A DNA stretch of 64,000 bases. It comes from Cephalotus follicularis. Its lineage: Eukaryota > Streptophyta > Magnoliopsida > Oxalidales > Cephalotaceae. The stretch's first letter is position 1; the number at the start of each line of letters is the position of its first letter. Shown one piece after another: positions 45,395 to 54,240 of the stretch. The position numbers and the translations under genes are program-made. A model generated the notes under the pieces. The model ran no database searches. It was given only the letters and a program-made list of their open reading frames with translations, and was not told the origin of the DNA. The stretch is taken from positions 292,916 to 356,915 of the forward strand of contig BDDD01000360.1 of the NCBI GenBank assembly GCA_001972305.1, written 5' to 3'.

Positions 45395-46314
45395 CAAGCT
45401 TCACCGTCAATCAGGTGTACATTCCCACTTTGTCACTGTCGTTATCCTTCCTCTTCTTACTATGCCACCTCATAACAGCAGATGTTTTATCTGATGTAAA
45501 CAACCTCTGAAGTCTTGGTGCCACTGGAAAGTGATGCAAACCTTGTAAGGTTCCTGTTTCTTTCTCTTTCTTCCACCGCTAGGTTTGAACCTAGGATGAT
45601 TACATGTTGCACACTCTGTAACACACTTATGCTTCCCGTAATACAACATACAATTATTGACACATGCATCTATCTTTTTGTAACCTAATCCCAATGTCTT
45701 CATAATATGCTTCAGCTTGTAATAAGACTCCGACAACTTCTCATCGTTAGTCATTCCGTTCTTAACGATCTGAAGAATTTCCTCTGCCTCTTCGTTAGGT
45801 ATCCCATACTTGGACTTGACATTCATGAGTCGCATCATCATAGACAGCTTGGTGTGTTTTTACAGCCATTCCACAACAGTTCATCTGCATCCTTAAGCAA
45901 GTCATAGAACTTCTTTGCATTGGGATTCAGAAGTTCATCGGCCGGCTAGTCATCTTCACAAGTATCAAACTCAAATCCCCCAACATCCATTACGAGATCA
46001 ACAAAAGGATTGCTTAGACCCGATGGGTCTGGCTGCTCTACTGCAGCCTGATGGTGTTCCCTCATTTCTCCATGTTGATCCCATAATGTGTAATCGATGA
46101 TGAAACCGTTCTTCAACAAATATAACTGCACTTCAGATCTATTTCCAAATGCCCTTAAATTGCAATGGTTGCAATGACATTTTATCTTACTATTCCAGAA
46201 AAACTCTCCGTTTAAGAATGCAAAATCTAGAAAACTGAGCACACCCCTGCCAAATTCCTCTGTTTGTAACCTCTGGACAACCCACCTACGCATCCAACTC
46301 CATTCCACAGACAT
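45395..46314 (-). pseudogene. E11 TNP2-type transposase, N-terminal part
   Basis: Start of the CACTA transposase. Near the ATG at 46,314 it shows MSVEWSWMRRW, GVLSFLDFAF and KIKCHCNHCNLRAF, the Cys/His-containing N-terminal Transpos_assoc domain of TNP2, followed by LYLLKNGFIIDYTLW. After a stop near 45,943 come DELLNPNAKKFYDLLKDADE, KYGIPNEEAEEIL, KIDACVNNCMLYYGKH and CVTECATCNHPRFKPSGGRK, the conserved C-rich block before the catalytic part. Frame changes follow near 45,480, ending in GEAW..., where E14 is inserted. The gene continues at 38,240. The start is supported by the family N-terminus. Confidence 0.85.
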
Positions 46315-47387
46315 TTTTTCTACAAGTAAGGTAGAAGATTATTAGATTCAAATATTCTTTTTTCAAAATGCATTCTTTGAAGTGTATCTCACCACCTAAC
46401 TCTAAAAGGTATGGTCCTATCCCATTCTTGACTATGTACTTCCACTAATATCGTTATCCCACATGCATAGTTCACTCCGAGAAAATTTTGACAGCATCTT
46501 CCCACGGTTTCTCAAATACATGAATTAAACCGAATTATCGGTTTAATTACGCATCCGAGGAATATGTTTAAGGAGTTTAACTGAAACTTTGTTTAAAAAA
46601 AACTATGTATGCAAAATAACGATATATCCTACAGTGGAAGTACGTGTGTGAGAACTGTCCGAATTGGAAAATTCATGATTCACCCCTATTGAACGAATCA
46701 TAAATGGGAATCTAAAGTTTCTCTCAAATTTGTATGTAATTGAACTGTATAATAAATTCCAACATGATCAACTCTTAAACTTACATGCATTTCAACATAA
46801 AATCTAGGACATACTTGAATGATAAAATATTTTAAGTTCACAACTTACAATCAATAAAAAAACAATCAACTTGGTTTTCAAATTTCAAATCTCCTTACAT
46901 TTGTCACTAACATCAGCAAATTGAACACTAAACCAAATTTCAAAATACAAAAATATATTTATAATAATACAGTATTATATATATATATATAAACCGGTAT
47001 ATATATAAAAAAAATAAAAATAATCAGTATATATATATGCACGGTATATAATTAATTAATTAAACAAAGAAAGAAAGAAAAACAAAAAAAAATACCTGTC
47101 AATCAGTGTAGATCAACAGCGGCGTGATCTAGCGTTGGGGAACAAATCAGCTCTGCGATGTGGAGAGGGCCAACGGTGGCATGATCTGACGACCACAGCG
47201 TACAAACGTGGCCTGGGGATGTTTCCGACCGCAGGATTCGACTCGGCGCGGGCGGGAGAGAGTTGTTGCTCGGGCGTGAGAAGGAAACCGGGCGATCAGT
47301 GCGATGTGGAGAGGGCAAGGTGTGAAAAAAAGGGGGATGCGAGCGTGAAAGGAAAAAAAAAGGCTAGCTGATATGTTTAAGTGGGTA
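46315..47387 (-). other. E11 leader region upstream of TNP2
   Basis: AT-rich with TATATA runs (46,977-47,040). It then changes to a GC-richer stretch (47,100-47,340) holding open frames on both strands but no family I recognise. It probably carries the element promoter and first non-coding exon. Confidence 0.45.
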
Positions 47388-47531
47388 CGAGGGCATGTCG
47401 AGGGCATTAAGTGCCCTCGCCATATCGTTTGTTAAAAAAAATAAAGAAAATTGGTTAACGGCAAGGGCATTAAGTGCCCTCGTCGTTGCCCTCACCATAT
47501 GCCATCGCAGTTACCTGTTTTTCTTGTAGTG
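47388..47531. repeat. E11 right terminal and subterminal repeats
   Basis: CGAGGGCAT, AAGTGCCCTCG, GGCAAGGGCATT and similar words, ending TTTTTCTTGTAGTG. GCATTAAGTGCCCTCG occurs twice. Confidence 0.87.
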
Positions 47532-47612
47532 TACCCAACTCATGGATTAAATGACCGAATGGATGCTTGGTGATGTCTTAGACCTCCTACGGATCCAGGG
47601 TGTCACAAAACT

Positions 47613-47970
47613 GTTCATTCCATTTGTGCACGGGGACTCTTCTGTTAGGCCGTTTGGCTAACCCATCATTCAAGATGGGTATGGATATTGTGTACAGGAT
47701 GAGCAGTAAGGAGCAATGGTTAGTGAATTGATAACTATAGATGTTGGAATGAAGGATTGTCAATGGACTTATTGTACTAAACTATTTAAGATTAACTGTA
47801 TTGTATTTGGGAATAGAAATCAATGTAATAACATTGTATTTACGCTTCTGAATGGATTGTTGTACTTTGGTTGAAAGTTTTTAATTGTTCCGCAAATTGA
47901 GAGACTTAACTAGTACCCAACCATTGGACTAAGTGACTGAATATGATTGAGAATGACATCACGAGTTACA
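47613..47970 (+). repeat. E6 5' LTR, right part
   Basis: Resumes E6 LTR after the second AAACT. It contains ACTAGTACCCAACC at about 47,909, a sequence that E7 also carries at the point where CACTA E11 inserted, which shows that E6 and E7 LTRs are related. Ends GAGTTACA. Confidence 0.82.
47662..47679 (+). other. Conserved LTR stem-loop (E6 copy)
   Basis: GGCTAAC followed by CCCATC, loop ATTCAA, GATGGG. Six pairs with the loop enlarged to six bases. It lies about 290 bp from the LTR end. Confidence 0.6.
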
Positions 47971-47973
47971 GAA

Positions 47974-47986
47974 TGGTATCAGAGAC
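47974..47986 (+). other. E6 primer-binding site (tRNA-Met type)
   Basis: TGGTATCAGAGAC three bases after the LTR, one change from the standard TGGTATCAGAGC. Confidence 0.87.
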
Positions 47987-48149
47987 TTTTTTGGCCTACT
48001 AGGTTGAGTTTACAGATGGAACTGCTATAGATTGACTGAATGGACTTGAATGACTTATGTTCCTATATTGGTCTATGCTTTTGAATTAGACATTGAATGG
48101 TGATTAGATATGTTGTTTATCTAATCATTTCTATTTACCCTATTATGTA

Positions 48150-48294
48150 AGGTAGATATGAAAAAAGAGGATGCAGAGGCCATAGAGGTTATGGAAGGAG
48201 GACCACCTTGGCTCTCGATGTTGAAAACGAATCAATGCACGAGAATGATCCATCGGAGTCTAATGTAGATGCTCCACATCAGGGAGTTAACCAC
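48150..48294 (+). pseudogene. gag: E6 gag, N-terminal part
   Basis: From about 48,150 the R/G-rich start reads in more than one frame and continues into LALDVENESMHENDPSESNV and DAPHQGVNH, where E15 is inserted (TSD ACCAC). After E15 the text goes on as DMWRDMCATMARVGDL at about 59,697 and again at about 60,829 because of the duplication. The order matches the start of plant chromovirus gag, a basic N-terminus then a coiled segment. The natural start codon is not certain, because the frame shifts early. Confidence 0.65.
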
Positions 48295-49522
48295 TTAGAG
48301 AATATACAAGAGGGGGAGGGGGGTGAATATACTAAGCCAAGATGATGAATAAATTCCAAGCAAATAATCAAGTAATTAAGCAAAATTAAACAAGCATCTA
48401 TCAATCTTAAAAACGGAAAAGTAAAGAGATAAAAGATAGAGAGATGCAAATACGATTTATAGTGGTTCAGACAATCTTTTTGCCTACGTCGCCTTCTCAA
48501 GGCTCCTCCTTGAGTATTTCACTAGTATTCTTCTCGAATATAGACCATGATTTGAGTTTCGGGTGCAAATCGAAAACACCTTTACACTTCAGTGATTCAC
48601 CCAATCACTAAGCTAACCTCCCACCTAGAGGTTTTCAAGAGCTCAAAACTCTCGATTACAACTCAGAAGATTTCAGTAGCTTTTTACAAAGAAGAAGACC
48701 TCACAATAACTAAAGCACTTATATCACTCATATTACAACGTAGAAACATTGAAGCTTTTTGAGTAACTAGGCTATATGAAAGAAAAACTTGAGAGAAGTC
48801 TTGAATCTTTTGATCCGATGTTATTTATTGTTCCTTGATGCTAGAATGTGTCTAGCAAAGCCTTTTTATAGTTGAAAAATCATTCTTGTAGCCGTTAGGA
48901 GCGTGCATAAAAATTCCAAGATTGTTGCACTTTGTTAACTAGCCGTTAGCAACAAATTAGCTCCAAGACATTGCCTGAATTGCATAAAACTTCGACTTAA
49001 TACCAACCTTTGACTGATGTCTATCTTTGACCACCAAAAGCGTCATCATTTTCTGTTTAAACGTCGCATTGTTCTTACTTTTTTTAGACACGTCACTTTT
49101 ATTTTCTTATACGTCGACTTGTTCTTTATTTTGCCCAAAATGTTGCTTTTGTATTTCAACATCTCCATAATGCCGAGGGCTAACTTTTTGAACTATGTTG
49201 AACGTCGACTTGAGATAAAAATGTCGCCTTAATGCTAAGCGCTGACTATGTGACATGCGGTGAGCATCGACTAAATTTCGCTAGACATCGTCGTGTTCAT
49301 CTTTTCTTCTTGCACAAGTCATAAGAAACCCACCACCTCGAATTTATTGGGAATAACCACGACTGTATTGGTTTATATCAGTACAGCTCAGATTTTTGAA
49401 GTTTTTCTCTTCTTTGTGAGCTAAGTACTTATCAATGAGTTCTTTAATTAACTTAGCCATTATATTAACCATTTTGTTATTATCAAAATCATATCTTCAA
49501 GTTAAAGAATGAAAACTCAACA
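48295..49522 (-). repeat. E15 3' LTR
   Basis: Plus-strand ends are TTAGAGAATATAC (decayed from TGAAAG) and GAAAACTCAACA. It is about 245 bp longer than the 5' LTR, because the latter has a deletion in the GTAGTGGTTC region. The array at 49,020-49,300 has AACGTCGCATTG, ATACGTCGACTTG and GAACGTCGACTTG words. Confidence 0.83.
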
Positions 49523-49536
49523 TTCTCCCTATTTTT
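49523..49536 (-). other. E15 polypurine tract
   Basis: Minus strand AAAAATAGGGAGAA lies immediately before the 3' LTR. Between it and the ORF end (49,537-49,997) only AT-rich non-coding sequence is seen. Confidence 0.7.
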
Positions 49537-49997
49537 GATGATGACAAAATCATTAGCATAATAAACAAAAGTTAAAGAGTTAAAGTTCAAAAACCCTCCC
49601 CCTTAACAAAAACCCTCTCTCGAATATAAGAAAGATTTTGTTTTAACATCTATGAGTATAAAATCATAAGATTAAAAGAGAAAAGAGTATAACCTTAGTA
49701 CTTTATGCACATTTTTGCATATGCTTAACATCTTTGCTTCAAAATTTTTAAACAAAAAAAACTTACATACCATATTCATTACCTTGCATATATTCCTTGT
49801 ATACCACAAGTATGCTTAGCATTCAACAAATTCAAAAAAAATAATTTAAACATTAAACACATTATGCTAACTTTCTTCCTCATCTTGGAGAGAATAAAAA
49901 AGGCATAAAAAATGAAGCATGGACAAGTTAAATTAATAACTAAAACATTCAAGTTAAACTAGTTAAAAAACTATACAAAATATAGTACTTAAGCAAA

Positions 49998-50205
49998 TTA
50001 CATAACCATAGTTTTCTTAAAACAAACATGATGTTTTATGATGTAAAGTGAAAAATGCAAATGCATGAGGCAAATGAAGGACAAGTCTTCTTTGTTGGTC
50101 TCATCTCCATCACCTCCGGAAGTTTCAGCATACTCATCTATAACTCCCTTTGATGCAAGCTGCATTTCAATACGCTTTAGAGGCCTTTGACAAACACTCA
50201 TGTCA
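49998..50205 (-). pseudogene. E15 plant-transposon-type ORF, C-terminal end
   Basis: Continues from 55,464 after E16. Its residues MSVCQRPLKRIEMQLASKG and EYAETSGGDGDETNKEDLSF end at a stop near 49,998. The TGTCA TSD of E16 (50,201-50,205) falls in the codons before MSVCQ. See the main part at 55,464-56,645. Confidence 0.7.
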
Positions 50206-50299
50206 TGTAACGACCCGAAATTTCCATTAAAGATATTAATTATGGAAAGATGATTACTTTTGTGTAATTGACAAATCTTTCAAGGGACCCGTAGTATGA

Positions 50300-50385
50300 C
50301 CCTACGCTCGGGGGGTTCGGGGGTTCCGCTCCCCGGTGAGCGGACGGGTGGTCCCGCTGCCCGGACAGTGGGCAGGGGCTCGGGG
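50300..50385 (+). repeat. GC-rich island in E16, left part (continues 52,799-52,817)
   Basis: Sequence such as CTCGGGGGGTTCGGGGG and GTCCCGCTGCCCGG, then after E17 GGGGCAGCGCCCCCGG. It stands out in a 38%-GC-like surrounding. GGGGCAGCGCCCC-like palindromes recur in several plant LTRs, from my general knowledge. It is missing from E10. Confidence 0.75.
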
Positions 50386-50563
50386 TGTGGCGACCCGAAT
50401 TCCCTTTTGTACTGTTCATGCATACATCGTACCGTATTGTACCGTATTGGACCGTACTGAATTGTATTGAATTGAGGTATTCTTATACCTATTGATATTG
50501 TATTGATCATATGCATGTATAGTCGGGATTTTGGGCTGAGTTTCGGAGAATTGACCGAATCGA

Positions 50564-50572
50564 CTATATAAG
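50564..50572 (+). promoter_or_regulatory. TATA box of E17 LTR
   Basis: CTATATAAG, about 180 bp from the LTR start, followed by CTCTCTCTATCC-type leader at 50,585-50,645. Matching boxes occur in both E14 LTRs. Confidence 0.7.
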
Positions 50573-51059
50573 TTAATTCCTTTGTCATTTCTCTCATTCT
50601 CACCATTCATCCTTCTCTCTCTATCCTTCTCCCTCTCTCTCTAGCTGGGCAGCCTCCATCTTCCACCATTGCAGCCCCGGATTGCATCTCCATCAACAAG
50701 AACAACGATTGCAAGGAGTGGATTGGCGCTTGAGCACAACAACCGATTGAGTGTTTGGAAGCTCAACTTTTGAAGCTTCATTGATAGGTAGGACTTCTTT
50801 ACTGAATTGCCTACTATTTAATTGATTGATTGATTGAATTGCATGATTGAATTGAGTGATTGAGTGATTGAATTAAGGTTTTTAGGGTTTATGGCAAACC
50901 CTTGACCTAATTGTTAAATTGAATGATTGGAATCGAATTTGGAAGGTTGTAACTAGTCTTACTAACCTTAAATGAGTGATTGTAAACTTTTGTTTTCAAA
51001 GAATGTCTTTTAATTGGATTTTTGGCTTGAGATTGACCCCATTTTCTACCAGAAAAATC

Positions 51060-51410
51060 GACCCTACCCGGAAAGACGTCGACCCTTAGCCCAAAGGCGT
51101 CGATGTCTTTTTCATACGAGTGCTTCATCCTTGATTCTGCAGCAAAGACATCGACGTCTTTCAAAGACATCGACATCTTTGCCTCGAGATGTCTCTCCCC
51201 TGGAAAGACATCGATGTCGAACATCGATGCGCATTCTCAAGCTGTTTTTATTGAAAAGTATCGACGCTTTTCTCCAAGGACGTCGATGTCTTTGGCCAGT
51301 TCTCTGCATAAATAGGGAAAGACGTCGATGTCTTTCTAAAGACATCGACGTCTTTCCTCCGTTTTAAAGAGGAGTCGATGTCTTTCACTAAAGACATCGA
51401 CGCCTAATGT
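51060..51410 (+). repeat. CGTCGACG-type motif array in E17
   Basis: Repeated AAAGACATCGACGTCTTT, AAAGACGTCGATGTCTTT and related palindromes, at least twelve in 350 bp. The core GACGTCGACGTC shows C-to-T changes at CpG sites. The array lies about 500 bp downstream of the TATA box, so it would be in the transcript. Confidence 0.88.
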
Positions 51411-51542
51411 ACTGAAAGGAGTTTTTAAATGTTTTAAAGCTAGTTTTCCACTTCTTTTCACATCGCCACTTGACCGGAGCCTCACTTGAGGTGTTCAAGT
51501 GTTTGAAAATAGTTTTAATGATTGCACTGACCGATTGATTTC

Positions 51543-51780
51543 TTGGGTCATGAGTGTTGTTGCGAGTCTAAGTCGGTAAAATGGATGCACATTCTCATCC
51601 CTCCATTAGGCACCACCACTTATTGGCCTTGCTTCGACGTTGTATTGATACATTGATCGATTGCTTGGGTCGTGAGTGTTGTTGCGAGCCTAAGTCGGTA
51701 CGATGGATGCACGTTCCCATTTTTCCATTAGACACCACCACTTATTGACTCTACCCAATATTGTATTGGCTCAATTGATT
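51543..51780. repeat. Tandem duplication, about 122 bp, in E17
   Basis: Two copies of a unit beginning TTGGGTC(A/G)TGAGTGTTGTTG, with starts near 51,543 and 51,665. The E14 LTRs have one copy only. Confidence 0.75.
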
Positions 51781-52415
51781 GATTGATTGTATTGTATGGA
51801 TCCTATAGAGCGACCTCATGATTCGTGTCGGCATGTTAGGTTGTTGACTCTGTCCACCTATTCTGCCGTTCGTTTCATTTATTGTATTGTATTGACCCGC
51901 TGACGAGCGGTACCGATTGATTGTCGATTGATGCTCCCTTGAGGCCGTAGCTCCCTAATGGTATCAGTAACTCCCTCGGTTGTAGCTCATCGAGACCATA
52001 TTGACCCAGCCATAGGCTGGAAGATCTATGAGTTCCAGACCTGATCAATCTGGAAACCGTAGATAGATCTCCCACCTTTTTTGAAGGACTACCTTCCGTG
52101 GGATTGATCACCGCTGACTGATTGACATTGTATTGACCTGGTCGCATGCTCTATAGGATATTGATTGATTGATTGGGTGTTTCATACACCACCATTAAGT
52201 GTCTGCCATTGATTGATTGTTATAGATCCTATCCGTATGCTCTGTTATGGACTACTGTCATACGGGTAGTCTGATCGCCAATTGTACATGTACATTTGCC
52301 ATGTCATGCATTGATATTGTACACCGCACATTGATATTGTATAGATTGTCACCGATATTGCACATTGTACATGCATACATGCTGCATGGGGTTTCTGCTT
52401 AGCCATTGTGGCTAA

Positions 52416-52435
52416 CCCCATCCTTCGGGGTGGGG
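52416..52435 (+). other. Conserved LTR stem-loop (E17 copy)
   Basis: GGCTAAC, then stem CCCCATCC, loop TTCG, stem GGGTGGGG. Eight pairs, one U.G wobble, and a C(UUCG)G loop of the very stable tetraloop class. It lies 362 bp from the LTR end. Confidence 0.85.
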
Positions 52436-52849
52436 CTGTGTTGTACCTTTGTGTGCGGCATAGGTAGGGCAGCAGGTAGCAGTGGACAGAAGGACTGAAA
52501 ATCGATGATGGCATGACTGCTTGGGTACTGTGGAGCTGGTTGTGAGACTTTGTAGTGGAAATTGGAATGTATTGTATTGAGATATTGTATTGAAAGATTG
52601 TTAATTTATTGAAAAGACTTGTTTTGTAAGGGATTTGTATCGTATGTATGTATCAGTGTATTGTATCTTCCGCAACTGATATATATTGCAAAGTTTTAAG
52701 TTTTTCCGTATTTTTATATTGCTAGTCCCGACCATTGTATTGTGTTTTTGATTGAGCGTAATGCCACGTGTCCGCCCTGCGGGCGCGGGGTGTTACACCG
52801 GGGCAGCGCCCCCGGAAGAAAACAGAAATTGGTTATTACTTTGGAGTGG

Positions 52850-53090
52850 AATTCTGGCTTAAGCGCCGACGGTTCCAAGTAGAGAGTCGACGCTTTGGAG
52901 ACAACCGACGACGCTCCAAATGTAAGCTTCGACGCTTTGAGATCAAGTATTGAGGTTGACTTGGAGGAGACTTAAAGCGGCGACTCTTTGTAGGAAAGCG
53001 TCAGTGCTTTAGTAGGGATAGAAGTTGGAGAACTCAGGATAAGCCCGTGACCGGCGACGCTTAGTGAGAAAAAGTCGACGCTTTGCCCTG
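52850..53090 (+). repeat. CGTCGACG-type motif array in E16
   Basis: AAGCGCCGACGG, GAGTCGACGCTTTG, AAGCTTCGACGCTTTG, GGCGACGCTTAG and AAGTCGACGCTTTG words. It corresponds to 27,090-27,240 in E10. Confidence 0.8.
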
Positions 53091-54006
53091 TGTCATGTGC
53101 AGAATTCTAGCTTTTTATCCCATTTCGGAGGATTTAAATGGATTGTAGGACACGTGTCAAGCAAGGGAATGAAGACTTATGTTTTTATGCTAGAAAGGGG
53201 CAGGTGGCATCATTGGATTGGATGGAATTCCATCACATGGGCAACTAGGAGGCAAACTCACATTGGTGAGGTCATGGATGACACCATGCAAGCTTGGCCT
53301 CCAAGTTTCCCTTTTTCTTTATATATGTGGGATTTCTCAGCTGATGAAGGGTTGCTTTTCTGCTGGGATTAGAGAGGAAGATGCTTGGGAGAGAAGAAGA
53401 GGAGGAGATAAAGTGAGGTAAAGAAATTCTATACCCATTTTCACCAAAGTTTCCTCTGTTTTACTTCCAAATTATGTAGTAGATAGTTTTATTCATATCT
53501 TGCTCATTTCTTGACGAAATTTCGAATGGTTTAATGTTTTGGAAACTTCAAGATGTCTACTTTAACTGTTATGTTTTATTCTTCTCTAAATTCTATCGAA
53601 TTCTTGATGAGAATCCATGTTTTATTCTACTGCTCATGTTCTATTTTCATATAGAAGCTTTGACTTTAAAAATTCATAACGGATTCGATTCTCAACCAAT
53701 TTTTATGATCTTGAGCTTTCTGAATTCTTAAAGATGTCTACTTTAATGTTTATGTTTTAAATTTTCTATGAAAGTGTTTATTTATATATGAAATTCAAGA
53801 TTTCGAAAGGTTATGCAAAACGGTTTTATGAAGGTTTTGAATTAAATTACTCAAAGTGATGAAAATGCTTTATGGATTGTGAAAGGAAATGAAATGAAGG
53901 TTTCTATATGGAAATACAGTTTTAGAAAGGTTTTATGATGATGTTTTATGAATGCTTTGAGTTGATCACTCAAGGTATTAAGGAAGATTTTATGAAATGA
54001 TTTTAT

Positions 54007-54240
54007 GAATGCATTTGAGCTAACTACTCAAATGAAGAGAAATGTTTTATGAATGCATTTGAGCTAACTACTCAAATGAAGAGAAATGTTTTATGAATGT
54101 ATTTGAGTTGAGTACTCAAATGAAGAGAAATGTTTTATGAATGCATTTAAGTTAAGTACTCAAATGAAGAGAAATGTTTTATGAATGCATTTGAGTTAAT
54201 TACTCGAACGAAGAGAAATGTGTTATGAATGCTTTGAGCT
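54007..54240. repeat. 44-bp tandem array in E16
   Basis: Five copies containing GAATGCATTTGAG and ACTCAAATGAAGAGAAATG at 54,007, 54,051, 54,095, 54,139 and 54,183, exactly 44 bp apart. E10 has one or two decayed units. Confidence 0.9.

Larger units (their letters stand above)
29910..47531 (-). mobile_element. E11: CACTA (En/Spm-type) DNA transposon in E7
   Basis: Starts CACTACAAAAAAA and ends TTCTTGTAGTG, with a 3-bp TSD TAC at 29,907-29,909 and 47,532-47,534. Both ends carry many GAGGG/CCCTC subterminal repeats, and two genes on the minus strand match CACTA transposase families (TNP2-type and a second TNPA/Transposase_24-type). It spans 17.6 kb with inserts and about 7.3 kb without E12, E13 and E14. 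The left and right terminal repeats match only for the first 10 or so bases, so it is an old copy. Both transposase genes are broken, so it could move only if supplied in trans. Confidence 0.92.
22200..47607 (+). mobile_element. E7: solo LTR in the E6 5' LTR (contains E8 and CACTA E11)
   Basis: TGTAACGCCCC...CAGGGTGTCACA with TSD AAACT at 22,195-22,199 and 47,608-47,612. Its own sequence is 22,200-23,168, 28,606-29,909 and 47,535-47,607, about 2.35 kb in total. It has no internal domain, PBS or polypurine tract, so it is a solo LTR of the same broad long-LTR gypsy group as E6 and E5. It carries a TATA box, a CGTCGACG cluster, a short-repeat block and the conserved stem-loop in the same order as E17. 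Confidence 0.85.
50386..52797 (+). mobile_element. E17: solo LTR in E16
   Basis: TGTGGCGACCCGAATTCCC...GGGCGCGGGGTGTTACA, 2,412 bp. It is the same LTR family as both E14 LTRs, in the opposite orientation. The TSD is CGGGG (50,381-50,385) with CGGGG at 52,799-52,803, one extra C lying between the element end and the second copy. Order of parts: TATA, CT-rich leader, motif array (51,060-51,410), a tandem duplication, then the stem-loop. It is a solo LTR, since it goes from TGTGGC to TTACA with no PBS or coding sequence. Confidence 0.85.

Noticed and set aside
47103..47407. Possible host gene in the GC-richer stretch near the right CACTA end
   Set aside because: Overlapping frames on both strands with no recognised domain, within the terminal 430 bp of E11.
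51014..51367. 117-codon open frame over the E17 motif array
   Set aside because: The palindromic array keeps several frames open on both strands; no domain, and the same region in E14 does not preserve it.
51060..51410. GTCGAC clusters as SalI cloning or adapter residue
   Set aside because: The motif is spread over many LTRs with degenerate, lineage-specific flanks and CpG decay, which an artefact would not show.
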